This document shows, one piece after another, positions 1 to 10,298 of a stretch of DNA of 64,000 bases. Within the stretch, counting starts at the first letter, position 1, and the number at the start of each line of letters is the position of its first letter. Made by a program: the position numbers and the translations under genes. The DNA comes from Rhodoluna sp. GTDB lineage: Bacteria > Actinomycetota > Actinomycetes > Actinomycetales > Microbacteriaceae. The stretch is from positions 124,001 through 188,000 of the forward strand of contig NZ_JAHEDV010000001.1 in assembly GCF_024641065.1 (NCBI RefSeq), in the 5' to 3' direction. The notes under the pieces were generated by a model. That model was not told the origin of the DNA and searched no databases. It saw only the letters and a program-made list of their open reading frames with translations.

Positions 1-568
1 CAGCTTCTTCAGCGGTGGCAACCTTTCCAGTTCCGATTGCCCAAACTGGCTCATAAGCGATTACGAACTCACCCAGTTTGTCGTGACCGGCAAGAGCAGC
101 CAGGGCCTGACGCACTGGAACGGCACTCTGGCCTTCAGTTTCGAGCTCCTCTAGGGTTTCACCAACGCAAATAACTGGAACTAGACCGTGGCGGAATGCC
201 GCTGCGGTCTTAGCCTGAACGGTGTCATCGCCTTCGTTGTGGTACTGACGACGTTCGCTGTGGCCGATTAGGACGTACTTGACGTCGAGTTTGCTAAGGA
301 ACGCACCTGAGATTTCGCCGGTGTAAGCACCTGAGTCAAACTTCGAAAGGTCTTGTGCGCCAAGGCCAAGCTCAAACTTCTCTGCATCGATCAGCGTCTG
401 AACGGTGCGCAGGTCTGTGAATGGAGGAAAAACCACTACCTCGGTTGACTTGAAGTCGTGAGCTGCATCCTTGAGGGTATATGCCAGCTTCTGCACCAAA
501 GCAATAGCTTGCTGGTGGTCTAGGTTCATTTTCCAGTTGCCAGCAATTAGCGGAACGCGGTTAGCCAT
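1..568 (-). CDS. tpiA: Triosephosphate isomerase, C-terminus cut off by the window edge
   Basis: Interconverts dihydroxyacetone phosphate and glyceraldehyde 3-phosphate in glycolysis, in the cytoplasm. My reading from the ATG at 568 gives 189 residues before the window ends. It shows the substrate lysine in NWKMN (K13), the catalytic histidine in IGHSERR (H103) and the catalytic glutamate in AYEPVWAIGTG (E173). The phosphate-gripping loop 6 lies at the cut; the roughly 60 missing residues are expected beyond base 1. A GGAG box sits 7 nt before the ATG. It follows pgk after 24 nt and is the third gene of the gap-pgk-tpiA run. Identity is secure; only completeness is unknown. Confidence 0.97.
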   Translation of the reverse strand, partial: MANRVPLIAGNWKMNLDHQQAIALVQKLAYTLKDAAHDFKSTEVVVFPPFTDLRTVQTLIDAEKFELGLGAQDLSKFDSGAYTGEISGAFLSKLDVKYVLIGHSERRQYHNEGDDTVQAKTAAAFRHGLVPVICVGETLEELETEGQSAVPVRQALAALAGHDKLGEFVIAYEPVWAIGTGKVATAEEA

Positions 569-592
569 GGTGATCTCCGATTTAGTTAGAAA

Positions 593-1795
593 TTAGTTAA
601 GAACGTCTAGGCCGGGAAGGTTTTTGCCTTCAAGGAACTCTAGGCTGGCGCCACCACCAGTTGAAATGTGGCCAAATTGGCTGTCTTCAAAGCCAAGGAT
701 GCGCACTGCAGCGGCAGAGTCTCCGCCACCAACGACGCTCAGTCCATCAACTTCGGTCAGGGCCTTAGCCACTGCGCGAGTACCACCGGCGAATGCATCA
801 ATCTCGAATACACCCATTGGGCCATTCCAGAAAACAGTCTTTGCTGATGCTACTTCTGAGGCGAAGCGTGCAGCTGAAACCGGCCCGATGTCTAGGCCTA
901 GACCTTTCTCACCAAATGGAGAAGACTCAATTGCATCTGCTGGAGTAATTGCTACATCTGCATCAGCACCGAATTTTGATGCAACCACGATGTCGGTAGG
1001 AAGAATGACTTCTACGCCAAGCTCGGCAGCACGCTTTAGATACTCTTTGCAAGTTTCGATTTGGTCAGCTTCAAGAAGGCTTGAACCCACCTTGAAGCCT
1101 TGAGCAGCTAAGAATGTGAAGACCATACCGCCACCGACAAGCAACTTGTTGACGGTAGGTAGAAGGTGGTCGATAACGCCAAGCTTGTCTGAAACCTTTG
1201 AACCACCCAATACAACTGCGTATGGTCGCTCAGGGGTGCTGGTCAAGCGGGTAAGTACATCGAGTTCTTTCTCGATAAGTAGACCGCAAGAACTAGGCAA
1301 TGCCTTGGCAAGTTCGTAAACCGAAGCTTGCTTGCGGTGTACCACACCAAAACCGTCGCTGACGAAGAAGTCACCGAACTCGGCCAATTTAGCTGCAAAC
1401 GCCTCGCGCTCAGCTGCATCCTTGCTGGTTTCTGCCGCATTGAAGCGCAGGTTCTCAAGAACCACCACACCACCGCGAGCTAATGCTTTAACAGCACCTT
1501 TGGCTTCGCTACCGACGGTGTCAGTCGCGAAGAAAACTGGTTGGCCAAGTAGCTCACCCAAGCGCTTTGCAGCTGGCTCGAGTGAGTACTTGGCATCAGG
1601 CGCACCCTCTGGGCGGCCAAGGTGTGAAATAACAACAACCTTGGCGCCCTGGTCGACCAAATACTTGATGGTAGGTAGTGATGCAACGATTCGGCCGTCA
1701 TCGGTGATGCGGGTTCCATCTAGAGGAACGTTGAAGTCGCAGCGGATTACTACCCGCTTTCCGTCAAGGTTAGGCAGGTCGGAGAGTTTACGCAT
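593..1795 (-). CDS. pgk: Phosphoglycerate kinase
   Basis: Transfers phosphate from 1,3-bisphosphoglycerate to ADP, the first ATP-yielding step of lower glycolysis; monomeric and cytosolic. The 400 residues match the usual length. Seen are the N-terminal VVIRCDFNVPL block (substrate-binding Arg/Asp), the hinge-region VLGGSKVSDKLGV, and the C-terminal nucleotide-binding GGGDSAAAV and STGGGASLEFLEG blocks. It lies between gap and tpiA and is probably co-transcribed with both. Its ribosome site is weak (GAGAAAG before the ATG) and a small UUCG-capped hairpin lies just upstream, which may set its translation or mRNA stability. No oddity in the protein. Confidence 0.98.
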   Translation of the reverse strand: MRKLSDLPNLDGKRVVIRCDFNVPLDGTRITDDGRIVASLPTIKYLVDQGAKVVVISHLGRPEGAPDAKYSLEPAAKRLGELLGQPVFFATDTVGSEAKGAVKALARGGVVVLENLRFNAAETSKDAAEREAFAAKLAEFGDFFVSDGFGVVHRKQASVYELAKALPSSCGLLIEKELDVLTRLTSTPERPYAVVLGGSKVSDKLGVIDHLLPTVNKLLVGGGMVFTFLAAQGFKVGSSLLEADQIETCKEYLKRAAELGVEVILPTDIVVASKFGADADVAITPADAIESSPFGEKGLGLDIGPVSAARFASEVASAKTVFWNGPMGVFEIDAFAGGTRAVAKALTEVDGLSVVGGGDSAAAVRILGFEDSQFGHISTGGGASLEFLEGKNLPGLDVLN

Positions 1796-1808
1796 TTTGA
1801 TCTTTCTC

Positions 1809-1824
1809 GACAGCCGAAGCCGTC
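1809..1824 (-). other. UUCG-capped hairpin between gap and pgk
   Basis: On the minus-strand RNA the six-base arms GACGGC and GCUGUC pair (one G-U wobble) around a UUCG loop, closed by C-G, the classic very stable tetraloop. No U-run follows, so it is not a standard terminator. It sits 14 nt before the pgk ATG, immediately before the weak GAGAAAG ribosome site. A role in mRNA processing, in stabilising the upstream gap message or in tuning pgk translation is inference. Confidence 0.5.
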
Positions 1825-1839
1825 AAATTTTGGTAAGGC

Positions 1840-2847
<1,008 letters not shown>

Positions 2848-2941
2848 TTAGATCTCCAAGAGGTTAGGCGCCAAAGAGTGACGCGATTGATTGATTGTTA
2901 GGGTGCAATTTGCCACGCGTCATCGGGTGGAAAAACTGTTT

Positions 2942-3565
2942 TTAGAATACCAGTAGACCGCCGGTTTTGCTGCTTGCGGCAGCGAAACGAGCCTGAACGT
3001 CAGCCCAGTTGATGATGTTCCAGAAGGCCTTGACGTAGTCGCCCTTTACGTTCTGGTAGTCAAGGTAGAACGCGTGCTCCCACATGTCCAACATAAGAAG
3101 TGGCACAGTGGTCGGAACGACGTTACCCTGCTGGTCGTAAAGCTGCTCGATGATCAGGCGCTGACCTAGGTGGTCCCAAGCCAAGAATGACCAACCAGAA
3201 CCCTGGATTCCCATCGCGCTTGCGTTGAAGTGTGCTTGGAAAGCCTCGAATGATCCGAAGAACTCGTCAATAGCGGCAGCAAGCTCACCCTCTGGGCGGT
3301 CGCTGTTAGCTGCAGTTAGGTTGTTCCAGAAGATTGAGTGGTTGATGTGGCCGCCCAAGTGGAAAGCAAGATCCTTTTGGAGCTTGTTCACCCAGGTGAA
3401 GTCGTTCTTCGAGCGGGCTTCTTCTAGTAGGTCGAGGGTTGCGTTTGCGCCGGCAACATAGGCCGCGTGGTGCTTCGAGTGGTGAAGCTCCATGATGCGA
3501 GCAGAGATGCTTGGCTCAAGAGCCGCGTAGTCATAGTTCAACTCAGGTAGAACATACTTAGTCAT
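2942..3565 (-). CDS. sodA: Superoxide dismutase, Mn/Fe family
   Basis: Dismutates superoxide to oxygen and hydrogen peroxide; a cytosolic dimer or tetramer. All four metal ligands are visible in 207 residues: H28 in ELHHSKHH, H76 in GGHINHSIFW, and D160 and H164 in LDMWEHAFYLDY. The QGSGW block at 121-125 resembles the manganese subgroup more than the iron subgroup (which has FGSGW), but metal use cannot be settled from sequence, and cambialistic enzymes exist. Start ATG has AGGAG six bases upstream. It stands between whiA and gap, where many other actinobacteria have neither a sod gene nor any gene of oxidative defence. No signal peptide is seen. Confidence 0.95.
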   Translation of the reverse strand: MTKYVLPELNYDYAALEPSISARIMELHHSKHHAAYVAGANATLDLLEEARSKNDFTWVNKLQKDLAFHLGGHINHSIFWNNLTAANSDRPEGELAAAIDEFFGSFEAFQAHFNASAMGIQGSGWSFLAWDHLGQRLIIEQLYDQQGNVVPTTVPLLMLDMWEHAFYLDYQNVKGDYVKAFWNIINWADVQARFAAASSKTGGLLVF

Positions 3566-3584
3566 TTTTCTCTCCTATTTTGTT

Positions 3585-4562
3585 TTATTCGTCGATGTCT
3601 TCAGGTAAGAAGGCATCGGTAGCTGGAATTCCTAGTTCTTCGGCACGTTTGTCGGCCATGGCGAGCAAGCGGCGAATTCGCCCGGCAATCGCATCCTTGG
3701 TCATTACTGGGTCAGCAAGGTGCCCGAGCTCATCCAAGCTCGCCTGTTTGTGTTCGAGTCTCAATTTGCCCGCATAGCTCAGGTGTTCCGGGATGTCGTC
3801 ACCGAGAATTTCAAGGGCACGCTCTACTCGGGCGCCAGCGGCAACCGCTGCCTGTGCTGAGCGACGAAGATTGGCATCGTCAAAGTTGGCCAGGCGATTT
3901 GCGGTGGCACGCACTTCACGGCGCAAACGCATTTCTTCCCAGCGCAAAACCTGGGTGTGTGCTCCCATTTGGGTGAGCATGGTTGCAATCGCCTCACCCT
4001 CGCGAACGGTAACTCGATAAACGCCACGAACTTCGCGCGCTTTGGCGCTTACTCCGAGGCGGCGAGCCACACCAACGAGAGCCATGGCTGCTTCATTTCC
4101 TGGGGCGGTGATTTCGAGAGCCGCAGAACGACCCGGGTCAGTCAACGAACCGTGTGCCAAAAATGCGCCTCGCCAGACGGCCTGCGCCTCAGGAATTGAC
4201 CCCGAGACTAGATTGGCAGGCAATCCACGAACAGGACGACCCCTTTGGTCTAGAAGACCGGTTTGACGGGCAAGTACGTCGCCCTGATTGAGAACACGAA
4301 TCTGGTAGCGGCTGCTGCGTCGAATTCCACTTGCAGAAATGACGGCCATCTCGCTTTCGATTCCGAAAAGTTCGGCTAGGTCTTTGCGCACGCGGCGAGC
4401 AATTTGCGCCGTGTCTAGCTCAACCTCAACGGCCACTCGGCCCGAAATTAGGTGCAGACCACCCGAAAAACGCAAAATTGTAGAAAGTTCAGCAACTCGC
4501 ACGGCATTTTTGTTGATTTCGAGTCTTGCCAACTCATCTTTCAGATCAGATGTTAAAGCCAT
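3585..4562 (-). CDS. whiA: WhiA-type DNA-binding regulator
   Basis: WhiA is a conserved Gram-positive DNA-binding protein. In Streptomyces it works with WhiB to switch on sporulation septation genes; in non-sporulating relatives its role in division and growth is less clear. The 325 residues show the N-terminal half derived from LAGLIDADG homing endonucleases ([20 protein letters not shown], near residues 130-150) and a C-terminal helix-turn-helix region ([21 protein letters not shown], split across residues 275-300). The usual metal/catalytic acidic residues of homing enzymes are absent, as expected. GGGGAG precedes the ATG. It follows rapZ after only 9 nt; the yvcK gene that often lies between them is absent. 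Confidence 0.96.
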   Translation of the reverse strand: MALTSDLKDELARLEINKNAVRVAELSTILRFSGGLHLISGRVAVEVELDTAQIARRVRKDLAELFGIESEMAVISASGIRRSSRYQIRVLNQGDVLARQTGLLDQRGRPVRGLPANLVSGSIPEAQAVWRGAFLAHGSLTDPGRSAALEITAPGNEAAMALVGVARRLGVSAKAREVRGVYRVTVREGEAIATMLTQMGAHTQVLRWEEMRLRREVRATANRLANFDDANLRRSAQAAVAAGARVERALEILGDDIPEHLSYAGKLRLEHKQASLDELGHLADPVMTKDAIAGRIRRLLAMADKRAEELGIPATDAFLPEDIDE

Positions 4563-4571
4563 GGTTCTCCC

Positions 4572-5447
4572 CTATTCCTTGCCCAAATCGCGATGTTTCA
4601 CATGCACAGACACGTTCTCAAGTTTGGCCAGTTCGCCGGCAATTCGACGTGTCATGGCAACTGAACGGTGCTTTCCTCCGGTGCATCCGATGGCGATGGT
4701 TGCATATCTCTTGTTCTCGTTCACATAACCACGCAAAACCGGCTTCAGTGCCGCCAGGTAGTTAGTAATGAACTCCTCAGCTCCGTCTTGTGTAAGCACG
4801 AATTCTGAAACCTGATTGTCTTCACCGGTGAATGGGCGAAGTGACTCTTGCCAAAAGGGATTCGGCAAGAATCTCATATCGGCAACTAGGTCTGCATCAG
4901 TCGGCAGGCCGTATTTGAATCCGAACGACATGACAGTTACCTGAAGTTGGTTGGTCTGCGCTACTGAGAAAGACTCAGCGATTCGATTCGAAAGTTGATG
5001 AATGTTGAGATCTGAAGTGTCGATTACTGCATCGGCTGATTCGCGGATGCTGAGTAGGCGAACCCGCTCTTCGGTGATTCCATCCAGGATGGTTCCGTTG
5101 CCCTGAAGCGGGTGTGGGCGACGAACCGATTCGAAGCGTTTCACCAGGGCAGCATCTGAGGCCTCTAGATAAATAACTTGGATGTTGATGTCGCGACTGC
5201 GGAGTTGACTCAGGTGAGTCTGAACATCTGTGAAAAATTCGCCGCCACGAACGTCGAGCATTACGGCTAGACGTGGCAGGGGTGTCTCCGCCATCGTGAA
5301 TAGGTTTGCAATCGGGTCAAGCATTTGCGGCGGAAGGTTGTCGACCACATACCAGCCGAGGTCTTCAAGCGCGTTTCCGACTGTGGAACGCCCGGCACCT
5401 GACATGCCAGTAACAACCAGGAGTTCGCGCTGGTTTTGACCTGTCAT
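4572..5447 (-). CDS. rapZ: RapZ-like nucleotide-binding protein (YvcJ family)
   Basis: In E. coli RapZ is an RNase adapter that controls GlmZ sRNA decay and hence glucosamine-6-phosphate synthesis; in Gram-positives the homologue YvcJ binds and hydrolyses nucleotides, and its target is uncertain. The 291 residues show a P-loop GMSGAGRST near the N-terminus (arginine in place of the common lysine, frequent in actinobacterial members) and the C-terminal GCTGGKHRSV block. I chose the ATG at 5447 because GGAAAGGAG stands seven bases before it; the upstream in-frame start at 5483 has no such site. It follows uvrC after 85 nt that contain an inverted repeat, and directly precedes whiA. Confidence 0.94.
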   Translation of the reverse strand: MTGQNQRELLVVTGMSGAGRSTVGNALEDLGWYVVDNLPPQMLDPIANLFTMAETPLPRLAVMLDVRGGEFFTDVQTHLSQLRSRDINIQVIYLEASDAALVKRFESVRRPHPLQGNGTILDGITEERVRLLSIRESADAVIDTSDLNIHQLSNRIAESFSVAQTNQLQVTVMSFGFKYGLPTDADLVADMRFLPNPFWQESLRPFTGEDNQVSEFVLTQDGAEEFITNYLAALKPVLRGYVNENKRYATIAIGCTGGKHRSVAMTRRIAGELAKLENVSVHVKHRDLGKE

Positions 5448-5464
5448 CAGCACTCCTTTCCCTA

Positions 5465-5486
5465 GTTTTGCTTGCACTTGCAAAAC
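5465..5486 (-). promoter_or_regulatory. Perfect inverted repeat in the rapZ leader
   Basis: GTTTTGC at 5465-5471 and GCAAAAC at 5480-5486 form a perfect 7-bp inverted repeat with an 8-nt loop, 18 nt before the rapZ start. No U-run follows on the minus strand, so it is not a standard terminator for uvrC. A possible -10 box, TAGACT, lies upstream of it at about 5504-5509, so it would fall in the rapZ 5' leader. It could be an operator or a leader RNA hairpin. Function is inference. Confidence 0.45.
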
Positions 5487-5532
5487 GATACATTTGTCAG
5501 TCTAGCCGAGCGCGACACGCCGATGAAACCGG

Positions 5533-7398
5533 TTACGAAGAAAGGCTTTGAACTATTTGTTCGGCCAGGATTGGGCCGATTCCTGCCACCGATGAAATCT
5601 CGTCGGCACTTGCCGCTCTCAGCCGTTTGGCCGAGCCAAAATGCCTTAATAGGGCCGCAACGCGCTTGTCGCCCAAGCCAGAAATGTCACCCAAGGTGCT
5701 GGCAATAGATGATGAGCGCTTCTGTCGCTGATATGTGATGGCAAATCGGTGGGCTTCGTCGCGAATGCGTTGCAGTAGGAACAATTCGTCAGTGGCGCGA
5801 GGCAGAATTACGGGGTAATCCTCCCCCGGTCGCCACACTTCTTCGAGCCGCTTAGCTAGCCCAACCACGGTTAGGCCCTTTACGTCCGAATCATTGATTG
5901 CGCGTTGAGCAGCGTTGACCTGTGGCAGGCCACCATCAACCACCAAAAGTGATGGCCGATATGAGAACTTTTGGTTCGAATCAACAGCTTGCTGATCCTC
6001 GGGGTCCTTGAGATATTTCAGTCTTCGAGTGAGTACCTGATAAATCGACTCGGTGTCATCCGTGGTGTCTTCAATAGAAAAACGACGATATTGATCTTTT
6101 TTGGCAAGCCCGTCTTCGAAAACCACCATCGATGCAACCACCCCGGTGCCACCAAGGTGAGATACGTCAAAGCACTCAATTCGCAATGGAGCCTCTGACA
6201 GGTTGAGTGCCTTCTGAATGCCAGCCAATGCATCTGCTCTTGCAGTGAAATCAGCGCTTCGGCGGGTCTTGTAGAGCATGAGTGCATGCTTGGCGTTGGT
6301 GAGCGCTGTGCTTGCCAGAGCAGCTTTGTCACCACGCTGGGCAACGCGCAACTCAGTTTTGGTTCCCCGCAAGTCCGACAGCCACCGATTCAGCTCTTCG
6401 TTGTCTTCAGGCAAGACCGGAACCAAGATTTCTCTAGGAACATCAACTGGTTCAGACCCAGGCTTTGTGGTGTAGACGTTTTGCAGCACATACTCGACCA
6501 ACTCGGGTAAATCGCGTTCAAGCTCTTTGTCGACCACCCAGCCGCGAACACCGCGGATGCGACCGCCTCTGACTATGAATTGCGAAACCGCAGCCGCTAG
6601 ATCATCGTCGGCTATGCCGAATAGGTCGGCGTCAGTTTGGTCGCTAAAAACAACGGTGCTCTTCTCGAGTACCGTCTCTAATGCTTCGATGTCGTCTCTG
6701 GTTCTAGCGGCAAGTTCGTATTGCTGTGCTTCAGATGCCTCATACATCTTGGCGCGAAGTACTTCTAAGTGCTGTGTGTCACCACCGGCCATGAAATCAA
6801 TGAATTCCTTGGCGATTTTTTTGTGCTCACCCTCAGAGACTCTGCCGACGCAAGGCGCAGCGCACTTGCCGATATCGCCCAGCAGACAAGCGCGATTAGA
6901 TGCCTTGGCGCGCTGGTAAACCCCACTTGAGCAAGATCTAACTGGGTAGACCTTGAGGAGGGTGTCCATGGTTTCTCGCACAGCCCAGGCTTGGGTGTAA
7001 GGTCCGAAATACTTGACGCCTTTGAGCTCGCGATTTCTGGTGATAAACACTCTCGGAACTGTTTCACCAATTGACAAGGCAAGGTATGGATACGACTTGT
7101 CGTCCTTGAAACGCACATTGAACGGAGGGTCAAACTCCTTGATCCAGGTGAATTCAAGTTGGAGCGCCTCGTACTCAGTCTTTACGATCGTCCATTGAAC
7201 GTCGGCAGCACTCGTGACCATGCGGCGGGTTCGTTCATGAAGGCTATCGAGCGGTCCAAAATAATTGCTCAGTCGGGCTCGTAGATTCTTAGCCTTGCCC
7301 ACATAAAGCACCCGGCCAGAGGCATCAAGCCAGCGATAAACACCGGGATTTGTGGGTATCTCGCCGGTTTTTGGTCGGAACGAGAGTTCGTCAGCCAT
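5533..7398 (-). CDS. uvrC: Excinuclease ABC subunit C
   Basis: Makes both incisions flanking a DNA lesion in nucleotide excision repair after loading by UvrB. The 621 residues hold, in order, the GIY-YIG nuclease ([20 protein letters not shown], residues ~20-38) for the 3' cut, a Cys-rich linker ([11 protein letters not shown] ... [14 protein letters not shown]), a UVR helix pair that meets UvrB (~205-240), an RNase H-like nuclease for the 5' cut ([19 protein letters not shown] and VVDGGLPQ), and a C-terminal helix-hairpin-helix pair ([25 protein letters not shown]). Its ATG overlaps the uvrA stop as TAATG, so translation is probably coupled. Normal length. Confidence 0.98.
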   Translation of the reverse strand: MADELSFRPKTGEIPTNPGVYRWLDASGRVLYVGKAKNLRARLSNYFGPLDSLHERTRRMVTSAADVQWTIVKTEYEALQLEFTWIKEFDPPFNVRFKDDKSYPYLALSIGETVPRVFITRNRELKGVKYFGPYTQAWAVRETMDTLLKVYPVRSCSSGVYQRAKASNRACLLGDIGKCAAPCVGRVSEGEHKKIAKEFIDFMAGGDTQHLEVLRAKMYEASEAQQYELAARTRDDIEALETVLEKSTVVFSDQTDADLFGIADDDLAAAVSQFIVRGGRIRGVRGWVVDKELERDLPELVEYVLQNVYTTKPGSEPVDVPREILVPVLPEDNEELNRWLSDLRGTKTELRVAQRGDKAALASTALTNAKHALMLYKTRRSADFTARADALAGIQKALNLSEAPLRIECFDVSHLGGTGVVASMVVFEDGLAKKDQYRRFSIEDTTDDTESIYQVLTRRLKYLKDPEDQQAVDSNQKFSYRPSLLVVDGGLPQVNAAQRAINDSDVKGLTVVGLAKRLEEVWRPGEDYPVILPRATDELFLLQRIRDEAHRFAITYQRQKRSSSIASTLGDISGLGDKRVAALLRHFGSAKRLRAASADEISSVAGIGPILAEQIVQSLSS

Positions 7399-10262
7399 TA
7401 GCCGAGCATTTCCTTTAGGAAGGATCCAGTAAAGCTCTTGGCATTTGCAGCAACTTGCTCAGGGGTGCCAATGGCAATTACCTCGCCGCCGCGTGATCCG
7501 CCTTCGGGGCCCATGTCGACAATCCAGTCAGCGCACTTGATTACATCCAAGTTGTGTTCAATCACCAAGACAGTATTGCCTTTGTCGACCAAGCTATTTA
7601 GAACTAGCAAAAGTTTTCTCACATCTTCGAAGTGCAAACCAGTTGTTGGCTCATCAAGCACATAAATGCTTCGACCGTTTGAACGTCTCTGCAATTCGGT
7701 GGCCAGCTTGACACGTTGAGCCTCGCCGCCAGAAAGAGTGGTTGCGCTCTGACCAAGACGAACGTATCCGAGACCTACCTCAACGAGAGTGTCGAGGTAA
7801 CGCGCGATTGATGTGATGGCTGCGAAAAATTCGGCGGCCTCAGCGATTGGCATTTCGAGAACCTCGGCAATGTTTTTGCCTTTATAAAGCACTTGCAACG
7901 TCTCTCGGTTGTAGCGGGCACCGTGGCAAACTTCACAGGCAACGTAAACGTCTGGCAAGAAGTTCATCTCGATCTTCAGTGTTCCATCGCCAGAGCAAGA
8001 CTCGCATCGCCCACCCTTGACGTTGAATGAGAAACGGCCCTGCTGATAACCGCGGGCTTTAGATTCCTGAGTGTCAGCGAAAAGCTTGCGGATGTGGTCA
8101 AACACACCAGTGTATGTAGCCGGGTTTGATCTTGGTGTGCGCCCAATTGGGTTTTGGTCAACGTGAACAACTTTGTCGAGAAGCTCGAGGCCCTCGACTC
8201 TCGTGTGTCTACCGGCCACGCCTTTGGCCCCGTTTAGTGAATTTGCCAGCACCTCATACAAAACGTCGTTTACCAGGGATGATTTGCCTGAACCGCTCAC
8301 GCCAGTGACCGCTGTAAGCGTGCCAAGTGGAAACTCAACATCAACGTTCTTTAGATTGTTCTCGCGTGCGCCGACAACTTTTAGCTGACGTTTGGCATCG
8401 ACCGCTCTGCGCTTTTTAGGAATCTGAATACTCTCTCGACCCGACATAAATGCGCCGGTGAGCGATCGTTCATTCTTGATTAGTTGCTCGTATGTTCCGC
8501 TGTGAACAACCTCACCACCATTGACACCTGCTCCTGGGCCGATGTCTACTACCCAGTCTGATGACTTGATTGTGTCTTCATCGTGCTCGACCACAATCAG
8601 TGTGTTGCCAAGGTCGCGGAGTTTGATCAATGTGTCAATCAGCCTTCGATTGTCGCGCTGGTGCAAACCGATTGATGGTTCATCCAAAACGTAGAGAACG
8701 CCGGTTAGCCCTGAACCAATTTGGGTCGCTAGACGAATGCGCTGTGCTTCGCCACCAGACAGTGAACCGGCCGCGCGCTCGAGGCTGAGGTAATCAAGAC
8801 CCACGGCCATCAAGAAGTCCAGGCGTGCTCTGATTTCACGGAGCACCTGCGCAGCAATTTTCACATCGCGTTCGGCGAGCTCGATGGTGTCGAAGAATTC
8901 AACGGCCTCACCAAGGCTCATTGCGGCAACATCTGCGATTGATTTATCGAAGACTTTGACTGCCAGTACCTCTGGGCGTAGGCGTTGGCCCGAACAAGCA
9001 GGGCACGGAATCTCTCTTAGAAAGCCCGACCATTTTGCGCGAGCGTAGTCATTCTCTGATTCGAGATACTTGCGCTCGATGTAGCTCAGAACGCCTTCGA
9101 ATCCGGTGGTGTAACGAAGTTCACGCCCGTATCTGTTCTTCCACTTCACCTGAACATCGAAGTTGTTGCCGTGAAGCACGGCCTCTTGAATTTCTTCGCC
9201 GAGCTGGTTCCAAGGCGTGTCTAGCGAGAATTCAAGATCTGCCGCCAGGCCCTCAAGCATGCGAGAAAAATAGTGGAACAAACCCTTACCCTGAGTCGAC
9301 CAAGGCAGAATAACTCCCCCATTGATGCTTGCGGCCGGGTCACCGATAACTAGGTCGCCATCGACAGCCTGCTTTGTTCCCAAGCCTGTGCAGGTAGGGC
9401 AAGCACCAAAAGGCGCGTTGAAAGAAAATGTTCGCGGCTCAATTTCAGTGAGGCTTAGCGGATGCTCGTTCGGGCAAGACATCTTCTCGCTGAACACTCG
9501 GGTTTTTCCTGATCCTGCAGCCTCATCGACCAGGTCAATCAAGATTCTTCCGTTGGCAAGTTTTAGGCCGGTTTCAACTGAATCAGCTAGACGACCGATG
9601 ATGTCTGGCTTATTCACCAAGCGGTCGATTACGACCGAGATGTCGTGCTTGAAAGTTTTCTTGAGTGGCTTTGCGTCGCTAAGTTGAACTAACTCACCAT
9701 CCACCATCGCGCGTGCATAACCCTGTGCATTGAGTTCTTTGAAAAGATCAACAAACTCACCCTTTTTCTGGTCAACGACCTGGGCCAAAATTTGAAATCT
9801 GGTGCCTTCGGGCAACTCAAGAATCTGATCAACAATCTGTTGCGGAGTTTGCTTGACAATCTTTTCGCCACACTCGGAGCAAAAAGGCGTTCCCACTCTC
9901 GCCCAGAGCAGGCGCAGGTAGTCATGAATTTCGGTGATTGTTCCAACCGTTGAACGCGGGTTACGGTTGGTCGACTTCTGGTCAATGCTCACCGCTGGGC
10001 TCAGGCCCTCAATGAAATCCACGTCTGGTCGATCTACCTGACCCAAAAATTGGCGAGCATATGCAGACAGCGACTCAACATAGCGGCGTTGGCCTTCGGC
10101 AAAAATGGTGTCAAAAGCCAAGGATGACTTGCCTGAGCCGCTCAAGCCAGTGAACACAACCAACGAGTCACGTGGTACCTCTAGGTAGACATCCTTGAGG
10201 TTATGAACGCGTGCGCCCTTAATAATCAGCTTGTTATCGTGTGGCACTGGAGTTACAGACAT
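7398..10262 (-). CDS. uvrA: Excinuclease ABC subunit A
   Basis: Damage sensor of nucleotide excision repair; a dimeric ABC ATPase that loads UvrB. The 954 residues contain two ATPase heads: Walker [13 protein letters not shown] (~39-50) and [13 protein letters not shown] (~650), each with an LSGGEAQR signature. Cysteine pairs for the zinc modules are seen: [25 protein letters not shown], and CESCSGDG with CEVCHG. It lies between uvrB and uvrC in a three-gene repair run; the gap to uvrB is 36 nt and the junction with uvrC overlaps by one base. The ribosome site is weak. Length is normal for the family. Confidence 0.98.
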   Translation of the reverse strand: MSVTPVPHDNKLIIKGARVHNLKDVYLEVPRDSLVVFTGLSGSGKSSLAFDTIFAEGQRRYVESLSAYARQFLGQVDRPDVDFIEGLSPAVSIDQKSTNRNPRSTVGTITEIHDYLRLLWARVGTPFCSECGEKIVKQTPQQIVDQILELPEGTRFQILAQVVDQKKGEFVDLFKELNAQGYARAMVDGELVQLSDAKPLKKTFKHDISVVIDRLVNKPDIIGRLADSVETGLKLANGRILIDLVDEAAGSGKTRVFSEKMSCPNEHPLSLTEIEPRTFSFNAPFGACPTCTGLGTKQAVDGDLVIGDPAASINGGVILPWSTQGKGLFHYFSRMLEGLAADLEFSLDTPWNQLGEEIQEAVLHGNNFDVQVKWKNRYGRELRYTTGFEGVLSYIERKYLESENDYARAKWSGFLREIPCPACSGQRLRPEVLAVKVFDKSIADVAAMSLGEAVEFFDTIELAERDVKIAAQVLREIRARLDFLMAVGLDYLSLERAAGSLSGGEAQRIRLATQIGSGLTGVLYVLDEPSIGLHQRDNRRLIDTLIKLRDLGNTLIVVEHDEDTIKSSDWVVDIGPGAGVNGGEVVHSGTYEQLIKNERSLTGAFMSGRESIQIPKKRRAVDAKRQLKVVGARENNLKNVDVEFPLGTLTAVTGVSGSGKSSLVNDVLYEVLANSLNGAKGVAGRHTRVEGLELLDKVVHVDQNPIGRTPRSNPATYTGVFDHIRKLFADTQESKARGYQQGRFSFNVKGGRCESCSGDGTLKIEMNFLPDVYVACEVCHGARYNRETLQVLYKGKNIAEVLEMPIAEAAEFFAAITSIARYLDTLVEVGLGYVRLGQSATTLSGGEAQRVKLATELQRRSNGRSIYVLDEPTTGLHFEDVRKLLLVLNSLVDKGNTVLVIEHNLDVIKCADWIVDMGPEGGSRGGEVIAIGTPEQVAANAKSFTGSFLKEMLG

Positions 10263-10298
10263 CTTTGAATTTTAACCTTGCTGTTTGAGTCGGAACGC

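Noticed and set aside
2885-2898. GATTGATTGATTG tandem 4-base repeat before gap
   Set aside because: Three short copies only; no sign of a repeat array or phase-variable tract.
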